Origin: Dongia_B soli
GTDB lineage: Bacteria > Pseudomonadota > Alphaproteobacteria > Dongiales > Dongiaceae
Direction: 5' to 3'
Length of the DNA: 64,000 nucleotides
Assembly: GCF_034044715.1 (NCBI RefSeq)
Contig: NZ_JAXCLW010000012.1
Span: 1 to 64,000 of the forward strand
Under the pieces are notes generated by a model, which saw only the letters and a list, made by a program, of their open reading frames with translations, made no database searches and was not told the DNA's origin. The first letter of the stretch is position 1; every line of letters begins with the position of its first letter. Below, piece after piece: positions 52,028-60,632 of the stretch. The position numbers and the translations under genes are program-made.

Positions 52028-53611
52028 TTAGCTGATGAGCCAGGCTTTCTCGCCGATCCGGCCGTTATCCATCTCATCCAGCCCATGCGGTGTCAGGCCG
52101 CCGACCTTCTTGGTGCATGCTTCCAGCCGGTCGGCGAAGACCGCGACGATCTGGCCGCCATCGTCATGCAGCATGCGCTGCAACTCCCATAATTTCCCCT
52201 TGCGCCTGGCCGTGTCCAGTTCCGCCTTGGCTTCCAGCAGCAGCTTGTCGAAAGCTGGCACGCGCCAATGCGTATCGTTCCAGGGCGCGTCGGATTTATA
52301 GCCGACGGTGAGGACCTGGGTCGCCGAGGCGCGGGCGACCCAGAAGCAGGTGCACCATGGGGCTTTCAGCCAGACATTGTCCCAATAGCCATCGGCCGGC
52401 TGGCGGTCGATCTTTACATTGAGGCCGGCGCGACCCGCATCCGCCTGGTAGAGAACGCCCATGTCGACGGCTCCGGGGAACGCGCCATCGGAAACGGTCA
52501 AGGTCATGGCCGTGTCGCCAAGGCCGGCCTTCTTGGCATGGAATTTCGCCTTGTCGGGATCATAGCTATATTGCGGCAGGCTGGTATTGCAGAAGGGATC
52601 GGTGGGTCGGATTGGATGATCATTGCCGACCGAGCCATAGCCATTGAACACGGTCTTCAACACCTTTTCCCGGTCCAAGGCGTATTTCAGCGCCAGCCGC
52701 GTATCGGGATTGTCGTAGGGTTTGTGGTCGATCATCATTGGCGCGGTGTAATGCTGCGCGCCAGGCGAGCGCACCAATTGCAGGCCGTTGCTTTCGACCA
52801 GCGAGGCTGTCTTGCCGTCGATCCGGTTGACGGCATCGACCGAACCGGATACCAGCGCATTCACCCGCGCCATCCCGTCATTGACCACCGTCAAATCGAG
52901 ACCGTCGAGATGACCGCGTCCGGCTTTCCAATATCCGTCCCGCTTCTTAAACTGGATACGGACACCCGGCTGGAAGCTCTCCAGCACGAAAGCGCCCGTC
53001 CCCACCGGATGCTGCCAGTCGGTGAAGCCGTTCGGCACGACCTGTACATGGTAATCGGCGAAGATGGTCGGCGTATCGGCATCGGGGCTTTCCATCGTCA
53101 CCAGGATCTGGTGCGACGATAGCTTCTTGATGTCCTTGATCGCTTTCATCACCGCTGCCGCGCCGGATGTCGTATTGGCGCCGCGATGCAGGTTGATCGA
53201 ATAGATGATGTCGTCGGCGTCCAGCGTCTTGCCGTTGGAGAAGGTGACACCCTTGCGGACATTGAAGATCCATTCTGTCGCACCCGGCTTGGCTTCCCAG
53301 CTTTCCGCCAGTTCCGGGATCGCCGTTCCGTCGGCATCGATCTCGACCAGGCTGTTGCGCAAGCAAAAGCCGGTCACGATCCCGACCGTGCCCGTAACGG
53401 TGCGAGGGTCGAGGCTGTCCGTGGTATTGCCGCCACCCATGCCGAGCTTCAGCACGCCGCCCGATTGCGGCTCGGCCGCGTAACCTGCTTTGGCGAGGAT
53501 GGTTTGCGAAGCGACGGCACCGATGCCCAGCGCGCTCGCATATTTCAGAAAGTCGCGGCGACCGACACCGCCGCGGCGCAGAGCCAATTGCAAATCAAGC
53601 CAGTCCGACAT
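52028..53611 (-). CDS. Periplasmic peptide/nickel-type ABC substrate-binding protein (SBP_bac_5), orphan
   Basis: 527 residues with a twin-arginine-like N-terminus (GRRDFLKYASALGIGAVA) and mature SBP_bac_5 family features: ESWEAKPGATEWIFNVRKGVTFSNGKTLDADDIIYSI and VGTGAFVLESFQPG. It captures peptides, opines or similar solutes for an ABC importer. No permease or ATPase gene is adjacent, so it either works with a distant transporter or is an orphan. It converges with ampC, which lies 45 bases away. Confidence 0.9.
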   Translation of the reverse strand: MSDWLDLQLALRRGGVGRRDFLKYASALGIGAVASQTILAKAGYAAEPQSGGVLKLGMGGGNTTDSLDPRTVTGTVGIVTGFCLRNSLVEIDADGTAIPELAESWEAKPGATEWIFNVRKGVTFSNGKTLDADDIIYSINLHRGANTTSGAAAVMKAIKDIKKLSSHQILVTMESPDADTPTIFADYHVQVVPNGFTDWQHPVGTGAFVLESFQPGVRIQFKKRDGYWKAGRGHLDGLDLTVVNDGMARVNALVSGSVDAVNRIDGKTASLVESNGLQLVRSPGAQHYTAPMMIDHKPYDNPDTRLALKYALDREKVLKTVFNGYGSVGNDHPIRPTDPFCNTSLPQYSYDPDKAKFHAKKAGLGDTAMTLTVSDGAFPGAVDMGVLYQADAGRAGLNVKIDRQPADGYWDNVWLKAPWCTCFWVARASATQVLTVGYKSDAPWNDTHWRVPAFDKLLLEAKAELDTARRKGKLWELQRMLHDDGGQIVAVFADRLEACTKKVGGLTPHGLDEMDNGRIGEKAWLIS

Positions 53612-54218
53612 TCTCGTCTCCCAGTGCTATAGGTCATTGCTTTTGATGACTCGGTTGTTGGCGTGGTGGCCTCGTCGTGCAGTTCTCCCCGTTGCACGCC
53701 ACCGCTGCTGTTTCCGATGTCGTTCCTCTTGATAGAGGTCAATTTTCGCATACCGAAAATATATGCGCTTTCCGACAATCGAGATAAGCCGATACGGCCC
53801 GGCTTCGCAAGCGTCGCATTCACCGGGGTCACAAGATGCAGTGATAGCCGCGACGCATCCTGATCGCCGCAACGGTGAGGCGCTCGTACGCATCGCAAGC
53901 ATCGCCAAATGCGACGCTCGTCGAGGTTGTCACCTACAAAGGCCAAGTTTGACAGCCTTGTCGCAACCGGCAACGACGGGTTAACAGCGTTGGTGACCGG
54001 CGAATTCTGTTGGCATCGGGCGATGAGCGGAACCAAGATCGACACAAGACGAGTTTGTTGCCGACGCCGAGTTTGGATGCCAGAGGCCCTTGTCATATGT
54101 GGACGGCCTCTGCATTGGGTCGGAGACGAGGCGATGTTCGTGTTGGTTGGCTGTGGTCTGTGTCCGACCTTCAGGTGCGGCCGGTTTGCTTGCCAGGTCA
54201 ATCTCCATCAATTCGGCG
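53612..54218. other. 607-base gene-poor region with an ATTTTCG-N5-CGAAAAT palindrome
   Basis: ATTTTCG (53742-53748) and CGAAAAT (53754-53760) form a perfect 7-base inverted repeat in an AT-rich island about 130 bases upstream of the binding-protein start. The remaining sequence has no frame that looks coding. The stretch may be the relic of a lost regulator or permease gene, but I could not recognise any fragment. Confidence 0.45.
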
Positions 54219-54656
54219 CTAAGCCTGCCAGGCGATGATGCCGGCCCCGGCGGCAATCAGCACGATGCCGAGCCAGCTCACGATCGACAGGCTCTCGCCC
54301 AGGAAGGCGACGCCGAACACAGCGACCAGCACCACGCTCAACTTGTCGATCGGTGCCACCTGCGCCGCCTGGCCCAGTTTGAGCGCACGGAAATAGCACA
54401 GCCAGGAGGCACCGGTGGCGATGCCGGAGAGGATCAGGAAAAGATAGGTGCGGGCGGAGATGCCGCTCAATGGCTGCCATTGACCGCTGGCCAACACGAT
54501 CGCAAGGACCACGCCGAGAATGACGATGGTGCGGATCAACGTCGCGAAATCCGATTGAATATTCTCGACGCCGACCTTGGCAAAGATCGCCGTCAATGCC
54601 GCGAAGGCTGCGGACAAAAACGCCCAGAAGGGCCAACTGCTCAATAGCGATTTCAT
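54219..54656 (-). CDS. Half-size EamA-like transporter
   Basis: 145 residues from ATG 54656, preceded by AAGGAGGAGCG. It contains one EamA repeat: WPFWAFLSAAFAALTAIFAKVGVENI, RTIVILGVVLAIVLA, then GASWLCYFRALKLGQAAQVAPIDKLSVVLVAVFGVAFLGE and a last helix. This is a known compact form with five helices that should act as a dimer. Full-length proteins have two repeats. The coding frame is intact, so it is not a fragment. Confidence 0.88.
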   Translation of the reverse strand: MKSLLSSWPFWAFLSAAFAALTAIFAKVGVENIQSDFATLIRTIVILGVVLAIVLASGQWQPLSGISARTYLFLILSGIATGASWLCYFRALKLGQAAQVAPIDKLSVVLVAVFGVAFLGESLSIVSWLGIVLIAAGAGIIAWQA

Positions 54657-55040
54657 CGCTCCTCCTTGGCGCATGCGTTATGCGCGGGTTCCTTGGACTC
54701 AGTCGGCAAATATCGGCGCCAACAAACGGTGTAAGACCCGCTTCCCAGTGGCGCTTATTACCGAGCTTTATTTAGGTTAAACAGAAAATGCTTGCTTTTT
54801 GTTGTGCGCTGCATCCCAATGATCGCGAGCTGCGAGCAGCCGTGCCACGGGGATCCACCGACCGAGACTGACATAAAACGTCATACGAAGGTACGCCAAG
54901 CTATTGCCTTGGCCGATGCTCCGGTTTCAATTCGGTTGCCCGTTTTTATCTCGGAGAGAAATATCCGAAAGCCGCCGAGTCATCACGTCCGACAATGAAT
55001 TTGTGCAGAACGGATTACGCTTCTCGCGATGGAGGTTGGA
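54657..55040. other. 384-base divergent intergenic region
   Basis: This lies between the minus-strand half-EamA gene and potE and must hold both promoters. TTTATTTAGG and AT-rich DNA around 54765-54800 could be part of one. No operator palindrome was identified and no ORF looks real. Confidence 0.4.
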
Positions 55041-56390
55041 ATGAGTGCGCAAGGCAGTAAAATGAATGTATGGCAGCTCACCATTCTGACTGCCGTCAAC
55101 ATGATGGGCTCCGGCATTATCATGCTCCCGACCAAACTCGCTCAGGTCGGCACCATCTCGATCATTTCCTGGGCCATCACGGCGGGTGGTTCCATCGCCC
55201 TGGCTTATGTCTTCGCCCGCTGCGGCATGCTCAGCAAGAAGCCGGGCGGCATGGGTGGCTATGCCGAATATGCTTTCGGCAAGGGCGGCAATTACATGGC
55301 GAATTATACATATGGCCTGTCCCTGGTGATCGCCAATGTCGCTATCGCGATCACCGCCGTCGGCTATCTGGTCGTGTTGTTCAATATGGAATTGTCGCCG
55401 CTGCAGACCTGCATCTGGTCGATCGTTCTCCTCATCATCACCACGGTCGCCAATTTCGGCGGCGCCCGCATCACCGGCCGTATCGGCGCGGTGACGGTCT
55501 GGGGCGTCATCATTCCGGTGGTCGCGGTTGCGCTCCTCGGCTGGTTCTGGTTCAGCGGTTCGACCTGGCTCGCGGCCTGGAACCCAAACAACCTGCCTTT
55601 CGGCACGGCGGTCGGCGCCTCGATCTCCCTGACCCTCTGGGCCTTTCTCGGGCTGGAATCAGCCTGCGCCAATGCCGATGCGGTGGAAAATCCCGAACGC
55701 GACGTTCCGGTTGCCGTCATGGGCGGCACGCTCGGCGCTGCCGTCATCTATATTCTCTCCACCAACGTGATCGCCGGCATCATTCCGGATCAGGAACTGG
55801 CGGCATCGACGGCACCTTTCGGCCTTGCCTTTGCGCATATGTTCTCGCCGATGGTCGGCAGCATCGTCATGGCTTTGATGGTGATCGCTTGCATTGGCTC
55901 TTTGCTCGGCTGGCAGTTCACCGTGGCACAGGTCTTCAAAAGCTCCGCCGATGTCGGCTATTTCCTACCGATCTTCGGCCGGGCGACTAAGAACGGCACG
56001 CCGATTATCGGCATGCTCGTGCTGCTTGTAGCCCAGGTTGCGCTCGCTCTGATGACCATCAGCCCCAATCTCAGCGCGCAATTCGAGCGTGTCGTCAATC
56101 TCGCCGTGGTCACCAATCTCGTGCCCTATGTCATGTGCATGGCGGCGATCTTCGCGATCCAGAAGGTGAGGCGGGTGCCGCGCTCCAAGCAGATATTCAC
56201 CAACGTCATCGCCCTGATCGGCGCCGCCTATAGCTATTATGCGCTCTGGAGCTCCGGGACCGAGGCGCTGATGCTGGGTGGGCTCTGCATCTTCCTCGGC
56301 TGGACCCTGTTCGGCTTCGTCAGTGCCCGCTTCTATGATGCCGATATCAGGGCAAAGGTGAAGCATCCGGGCCTGGCCTTGCAGGACTGA
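55041..56390 (+). CDS. potE: Putrescine-ornithine antiporter (APC family)
   Basis: 449 residues from ATG 55041 (an upstream ATG at 55029 contains the GGAGG itself). The sequence MNVWQLTILTAVNMMGSGII, then MLPTKLAQVGTISIISW and GGMGGYAEYAFGK, is nearly diagnostic for PotE. Twelve membrane helices. It exchanges ornithine for putrescine or imports putrescine with protons. In enterobacteria potE is co-transcribed with ornithine decarboxylase speF; no decarboxylase gene is nearby here. The upstream region is AT-rich. Confidence 0.95.
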   Translation: MSAQGSKMNVWQLTILTAVNMMGSGIIMLPTKLAQVGTISIISWAITAGGSIALAYVFARCGMLSKKPGGMGGYAEYAFGKGGNYMANYTYGLSLVIANVAIAITAVGYLVVLFNMELSPLQTCIWSIVLLIITTVANFGGARITGRIGAVTVWGVIIPVVAVALLGWFWFSGSTWLAAWNPNNLPFGTAVGASISLTLWAFLGLESACANADAVENPERDVPVAVMGGTLGAAVIYILSTNVIAGIIPDQELAASTAPFGLAFAHMFSPMVGSIVMALMVIACIGSLLGWQFTVAQVFKSSADVGYFLPIFGRATKNGTPIIGMLVLLVAQVALALMTISPNLSAQFERVVNLAVVTNLVPYVMCMAAIFAIQKVRRVPRSKQIFTNVIALIGAAYSYYALWSSGTEALMLGGLCIFLGWTLFGFVSARFYDADIRAKVKHPGLALQD

Positions 56391-56477
56391 TCACATTCCC
56401 CGGGCGTGGTCTCAGGATCGGGCCCGGTTGCCAGCCTCAATCGCATTTGCATTTGCTTACTGTTCGTCGGAAACCGC

Positions 56478-56627
56478 TCAGCGCTGTGTCATGTCGAATT
56501 CGAACCATTTCAGCGACAATCTCCTCAGCGTGCCATCGCCATGCATGTCCTCGACCGTCTTCTTCAGCAGCTCGGCGAAGTCCTCATCACCGGCAGGATG
56601 GCGGCCGATTGCGGCACGAATGCAAGC
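56478..56627 (-). pseudogene. C-terminal remnant of an amino-acid ABC substrate-binding protein (family 3)
   Basis: About 49 residues ending in DEDFAELLKKTVEDMHGDG then TLRRLSLKWFEFDMTQR. The stretch L..T...MH.DGTL..LS.KWF is the conserved C-terminus of FliY/ArtJ-type solute-binding proteins. Everything upstream of it is missing or scrambled, and the frame runs on into unrelated sequence toward 57008. A degraded gene fragment, evidence of a former amino-acid uptake system next to potE. Confidence 0.65.
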
Positions 56628-56665
56628 CAGATGATCTGCACGGGATGCCGGAGTCCGGTAAGCTA

Positions 56666-56697
56666 ACGCCGCAGACGGCACAAGGCGTCTGCGGCGT
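56666..56697. terminator. Perfect 12-bp hairpin, probable terminator of the 11-mer repeat gene
   Basis: ACGCCGCAGACG (56666-56677) pairs with CGTCTGCGGCGT (56686-56697), loop 8 bases. It is 27 bases beyond the stop of the minus-strand repeat gene. The T-run is poor on both strands, so the strength is unclear. Confidence 0.55.
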
Positions 56698-56724
56698 GTT
56701 CTTGATAAGGAAGAGCCGGTACGT

Positions 56725-57087
56725 CTATTCGCCGCCCGAGAACCAGTTGCCGACGCGGTGGAAGAAGCCGCCGATACCGCTGCGGGCTTCCTGGGTTTTG
56801 TCTTTGGCGAAGTCGCCGGTATCCTGGGCACCTTCCTTGATCGCATGGCCGGCGTCGCTGGCGCCTTCGCCGATAGCGTGGCCGGTATCGCGGGCGCCTT
56901 CGCCGATGGCATGGCCGACATCCCTGGCACCGTCGCCGATGGCATGGCCGGTATCCTTGGCGCCTTCCTTGACCGATTGGCCGGCGGCATTGAGGTCGTC
57001 ACCCACATCCTGGGCGTGGCTGACAGCCGGCAGGCTTGCGCTGAGGGTCCCGGCGAGCACCAGCATCAGCAGGGAGCGCGACAGCAT
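56725..57087 (-). CDS. Exported protein with 11-residue repeats (LEA-like)
   Basis: About 120 residues from ATG 57087; the frame extends to 57177 but the leader upstream is not a signal peptide, whereas MLSRSLLMLVLAGTLSASLPAVSHA is. The mature part consists of roughly six tandem 11-mers of the form GA-K/R/S-D-x-G-HAIG-D/E, such as GAKDTGHAIGD and GARDTGHAIGE. It ends in a short aromatic tail (FFHRVGNWFSGGE). Eleven-residue periodicity with Gly/Ala and charged residues recalls group 3 LEA proteins that protect membranes during desiccation. Periplasmic; ribosome-binding site weak. Confidence 0.75.
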   Translation of the reverse strand: MLSRSLLMLVLAGTLSASLPAVSHAQDVGDDLNAAGQSVKEGAKDTGHAIGDGARDVGHAIGEGARDTGHAIGEGASDAGHAIKEGAQDTGDFAKDKTQEARSGIGGFFHRVGNWFSGGE

Positions 57088-57242
57088 TGAGGACCGCCGC
57101 ACCGAACCCTCCGCACGGACCTGGACACAGGGGCCCTGAATATAGGGGATGGGTTGTGCAAAGCGACGCATGATCATTCTCCGTATCAGTCATAATTGTG
57201 TTGGCGCCCGATACGGCCTCGTCGCGACGGTGACCGGTTTGA

Positions 57243-57389
57243 TTAGATGAACCGGCGCCGAAGCCGATGTCGCCGGAGATGCGGTCGCAGGTGACAGATA
57301 CCATGGCGACCGCGCCCAGAACGGCAAATCCGCCTGGCGGCTCGGGCGGCAAGACTGCATAGAGCGACGGCTATAACGAATTTGCGCAT
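57243..57389 (-). pseudogene. Possible frameshifted small exported protein
   Basis: An ATG at 57389 preceded by GGGAGAATAGC starts MRKFVIAVALCSLAA, a signal-peptide-like beginning, but after ~15 residues becomes Arg-rich. A hydrophobic stretch (GGFAVLGAVAMVSVTCD) continues in a neighbouring frame to about 57240. This could be a frameshifted small gene, or chance. I list it with low confidence. Confidence 0.25.
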
Positions 57390-57896
57390 GCTATTCTCCC
57401 ATGTCACGTTCAACTTCGCGTGTGCCGTAGACCTCCGAGTAAAAGCTCTCAATAAATTCTATATGTACGAACCCCTGCGGCAAAGTGTCCGCTAGCCCAT
57501 TATGCGCCTGGAACTTGAACCAATGTGAAAAGTTCACGCTCTCCCGCTATGCCTCGCAGGTGATGATATCCTATCGACCGTAAGGCCATAGAAGGCAAGC
57601 TTGGTGACAGTTGAGTTAAGCAGGCGGCGAATTCGTCAGACAGGATCAGGGCGCTGTCCAGTTCCTGGCATCACCCTCGGACTTGATCCGGGGCTCATCG
57701 TGACGCCTGAACGGCACCTGCATGATGGCATGTCGGCCTTTCACAGAACATCGTGCCAGCCTCAACCATGGAACCCTTCGGATCTAGTCCGAGGGTGACA
57801 AGTGAGTTGTTGCAAGCGACGCGGGATGAACGCAAGAGAGTGAGGACCCGGTTCGGCACTGACTGAATTCGGAATCAGCACAGTGCCGAGGCAATA
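57390..57896. other. 507-base gene-free stretch with a REP pair
   Basis: It contains the two inverted REP-like palindromes described separately (57669-57800), plus AT-rich sequence around 57440-57530. I saw no convincing coding frame here; short frames overlap the palindromes. Confidence 0.5.
57669..57800. repeat. Inverted pair of REP-like palindromes (copy 1)
   Basis: Element A (57669-57698, core CACCCTCGGACTTGATCCG) and element B (57769-57800, core TCCGAGGGTGACA) are imperfect reverse complements of each other, 70 bases apart. Each contains an internal palindrome around CTTGA or CTAGA. The same ~30-base element occurs as a second pair at 62.8 kb. Confidence 0.75.
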
Positions 57897-57928
57897 GAAA
57901 ACCGGCGCCAGGTCTCCCGGGCGCCGGT
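57897..57928 (-). terminator. Terminator of the class III aminotransferase gene
   Basis: ACCGGCGCC (57901-57909) and GGCGCCGGT (57920-57928) form a perfect 9-base stem. Read on the minus strand it is followed by TTTTC, about 36 bases after the stop at 57965. Confidence 0.85.
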
Positions 57929-57964
57929 TCAGTTGCTCGCCGGAAGCGAGAGGATGCTGTTCGC

Positions 57965-59341
57965 TTAGCCGCTGATGCCGGGCATCAGCTTCTTTTCGCC
58001 CGTGTCACGGCCCTTGGAGAGTTCGTCCAGGGTCAGATCGACGGCTTCTTCGAACTTGCTCAGCGTCTCTTCCAGGCACTTCTGGTCGTGGGCGGCGGAG
58101 ATGAACCACGGCTCGCGGCTATCCGGTTCGCACATGACACCCATATCGATCAGGTAACCCGCCATCGTGTCATAGAAGGTGTAATCGCTGAGCTTCCAGT
58201 TGCGATAGGTGGTCGGGGCTTCGGCGCTGAAGAACAGGCCAGACATGCTGTAATGGCCGGTGAAGCTGTGGGGAATGCCGCGCTTCGACAGCACCTTGCC
58301 CATGCCTTCCTGCATCGCCTTGCCATAGGCAGCGGTGCGTGCCAGCGCATCGGTGTTCTTCATGATGGTGAGCGTCGCTTCGGCCGCGGCGAGGCTCATC
58401 GCCTGGGCGGTATAGGTGCCGCCATGGGCAACGCCCTTGCCGTACTTGCGCATGATCTCTTCCTTGCCGCCGATCGCCGAGATCGGATAGCCGTTGGCAA
58501 CGGCCTTGGCGACGGTGAAGATATCGGCCTCAATGCCATAAAGCTCCTGGGCGCCGCCCTTGCCGACGCGGAAGCCGGTCTTCACTTCATCGACGATCAT
58601 CAAGACGCCGTATTTCGTGCAGAGCTCACGCACCGCCTTGATGAATTCCGGCTTCGAGGGGATGCCGCAGCAATTGCCGAGGATCGGCTCGATCAGCACC
58701 GCCGCAATGGTGTCGTGATTCTTCTTCAGCACCTCTTCCAGGCGGTTGGCGTCGTTATAGGGCACCTGCCAGAAGAGCTGGCGGACGAGCTGGGGAATGC
58801 CTTGGCCATAGCTGATGATCTTGGGATCCTTGCTCTGATCCTTCATGTCGTCGGGATCGGCCGTCCACATGGTGGCGTCGAACAGGCCGTGATAGGAGCC
58901 TTCGAAGGTGACGTAATTGTCCTTGCCGGTATAACCGCGGGCGAGGCGGAGCGCCGCCATCACCGCTTCGGTGCCGGAATTGGAGAAGCGCACCAGTTCG
59001 GCCGCCGGCATCATCTCCTTAATGAGCTTGGCGACGGTGACTTCCTTCTCGGTCCCCAGCGCATAGACAGTGCCGACCGGCTGGGCTTCGCGCGCGGCGG
59101 CATCGACATCCGGATGGCAATGGCCGAGGATCGCTGGGCCATAACCCAGGCGGTAATCGATATATTCGTTGCCATCAATGTCCCAGAGGCGGGCACCCTT
59201 GCCGTGCTTCACGAACACGGTCTGCTCGTCGCCCCAATAGCGGAAGTTCGAGCTGACGCCGAGCGGCATATGTTTCAGCGCTTCTTTATAGTGCGCCTGC
59301 GACTTGGCGAGGTTGCGTCTCTGGGTTTTGATCGAAGTCAT
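57965..59341 (-). CDS. Class III PLP-dependent aminotransferase (GSA-aminomutase-like)
   Basis: 458 residues from ATG 59341 with a GGGAG site; the longer frame from 59416 is not supported. DIDGNEYIDYRLGYGPAILGHCHP, RFSNSGTEAVMAALRLAR, FEGSYHGLFDATMW, the IVDEVKTGFRVGKGG with PLP-contacting Asp, and FTVAKAVANGYPISAIGG with the catalytic Lys are all present. The family includes glutamate-1-semialdehyde aminomutase and omega-amino acid/amine transaminases, so substrate identity is open. A haem-biosynthetic role is unlikely because it is divergent from a TetR-family regulator and hydrolase gene that suggests catabolism. Cytoplasmic. Confidence 0.88.
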   Translation of the reverse strand: MTSIKTQRRNLAKSQAHYKEALKHMPLGVSSNFRYWGDEQTVFVKHGKGARLWDIDGNEYIDYRLGYGPAILGHCHPDVDAAAREAQPVGTVYALGTEKEVTVAKLIKEMMPAAELVRFSNSGTEAVMAALRLARGYTGKDNYVTFEGSYHGLFDATMWTADPDDMKDQSKDPKIISYGQGIPQLVRQLFWQVPYNDANRLEEVLKKNHDTIAAVLIEPILGNCCGIPSKPEFIKAVRELCTKYGVLMIVDEVKTGFRVGKGGAQELYGIEADIFTVAKAVANGYPISAIGGKEEIMRKYGKGVAHGGTYTAQAMSLAAAEATLTIMKNTDALARTAAYGKAMQEGMGKVLSKRGIPHSFTGHYSMSGLFFSAEAPTTYRNWKLSDYTFYDTMAGYLIDMGVMCEPDSREPWFISAAHDQKCLEETLSKFEEAVDLTLDELSKGRDTGEKKLMPGISG

Positions 59342-59468
59342 AATGAAAAGCTCCCGTAGGTCATCCCTAGTTTGCGTCGAAATTTGCGCGGTTGCTGTCG
59401 CTGGGGAAGCAACCATATTAAATAACGATATAGAAATCCTAGGTGAGCGGCCGGAATTTGTCTACTGC

Positions 59469-59486
59469 ATTAAATGATCATTTAAT
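59469..59486. promoter_or_regulatory. Perfect 18-bp palindrome, probable operator of the BetI-like regulator
   Basis: ATTAAATGATCATTTAAT (59469-59486) is a perfect palindrome in the 238-base region between the aminotransferase and the regulator. Its length and position fit a dimeric TetR-family operator controlling both divergent units. Confidence 0.7.
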
Positions 59487-59579
59487 TTCGCAAGCGCAGC
59501 AAAGCGAAATTCTTCAATGTTTTACCCTGCGAATCCTGATAGGTTACGCGACGCCAAAAGGGGCCTTATGAGGGGTAAA

Positions 59580-60632
59580 ATGGCGAAGCCTGAAGCATCC
59601 AAAGAGGTGCGCCGCAAGCAATTGATCGATGCGACCATCCGCGCCATCGGCCGGTTCGGCTATGCCAATGCGACCCTGACACAGGTGGCGAGCGAGGCGG
59701 GTTTATCGCCCGGCATCGTCAATTTCTACTTTAAATCCAAGGAGCAATTGCTGGTCGCGACCTTGGAACAGATCGCCGATGAATATTCCACGCTGTGGCA
59801 ATCGGCGATCAACAAGGGCAAAGTCTCGCCGGCGGCGGGACTCGATGCGATGATCGAGGCCGACTTCCATCCCTCGGTCTGCAATTTCGAAAAAGTCTCG
59901 ATCTGGTACGCCTTCTGGGCCGAGGCGCGCAGCAATTCCGCTTACCACGAAGTGGTCTCGCGGCTGGAAGGCGATTATCTGCAGCAGACCGAAACCCTCT
60001 GCAACCGCATCATTGCCGAAGGCGGCTATCAGGAGATCGAGGGGCGGGAGATCGCCGTCGGCCTGAATGCCATGATCGACGGCCTTTGGTTCGACTGCCT
60101 GATCGATCCCAAAGCCTTCAACCGCTCGGAAGCGAAGCGGGTCTGCCGAATCTATCTCGCCTCGGTCTTTCCCGCTCATTTCGCTGGCGGCCGACCGTCG
60201 GAAGGCGGGCCCCGGCGCAAGCTGGAGGGGCAGAACGATGGTGTTTTCGGCAATGTGAGCCCGGCCATCGATCCCGATATACAGGGCCGCGACGCCCATC
60301 GGGCGCGGCTGGCGGTCGCCTTGCGCAAGCGCCTGGAACCGGTCGGCAAGCTGAAGCGCGAGGCTCTTGCCGCAGCTGTCGGCGTTTCGGTGAAGACTCT
60401 GGAAAGCTGGCTGGAAGGGCGGGGCGAGCCGAGTTCCTGGCAGATGGGGCGTCTCATCCCGGCGACCGATGCCCAGCTCTGGTTCGAAGTCTACGGTCTC
60501 ATTCACGAGGAAGCCCAGCGCCTGTTCGAAGCGCGCCTGGCCCAGCAACAGGAACAGGCTCTGCGCGACCGCGCTGCATTGGATGCGTTGCGCGCCGGCA
60601 AGGCGATACGAGGCGAGCATAATGACAACTGA
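59580..60632 (+). CDS. BetI-like TetR-family regulator fused to a second helix-turn-helix domain
   Basis: 350 residues from ATG 59580 (GAGGGG upstream; another ATG at 59568 is possible). Residues 8-200 are a TetR protein of the BetI group: RRKQLIDATIRAIGRFGYANATLTQVASEAGLSPGIVNFYFKSKEQLL and NAMIDGLWFDCLIDP. A linker leads to about residues 240-305, where LKREALAAAVGVSVKTLESWLEGRGEPSSWQ forms a helix-turn-helix of the XRE/Cro kind. The end is a charged helix. TetR proteins are normally ~200 residues, so the fusion is unusual. Divergent from the aminotransferase, and overlapping the hydrolase by 11 bases. Confidence 0.85.
   Translation: MAKPEASKEVRRKQLIDATIRAIGRFGYANATLTQVASEAGLSPGIVNFYFKSKEQLLVATLEQIADEYSTLWQSAINKGKVSPAAGLDAMIEADFHPSVCNFEKVSIWYAFWAEARSNSAYHEVVSRLEGDYLQQTETLCNRIIAEGGYQEIEGREIAVGLNAMIDGLWFDCLIDPKAFNRSEAKRVCRIYLASVFPAHFAGGRPSEGGPRRKLEGQNDGVFGNVSPAIDPDIQGRDAHRARLAVALRKRLEPVGKLKREALAAAVGVSVKTLESWLEGRGEPSSWQMGRLIPATDAQLWFEVYGLIHEEAQRLFEARLAQQQEQALRDRAALDALRAGKAIRGEHNDN

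Noticed and set aside
53909..54238. 109-codon plus-strand frame in the gene-poor region
   Set aside because: No domain, Cys/Arg-rich mix with no ribosome-binding site, overlaps the end of the half-EamA gene.
58088..59359. 423-codon plus-strand frame
   Set aside because: Antisense to the class III aminotransferase; Arg/His/Leu-rich composition typical of shadow frames.
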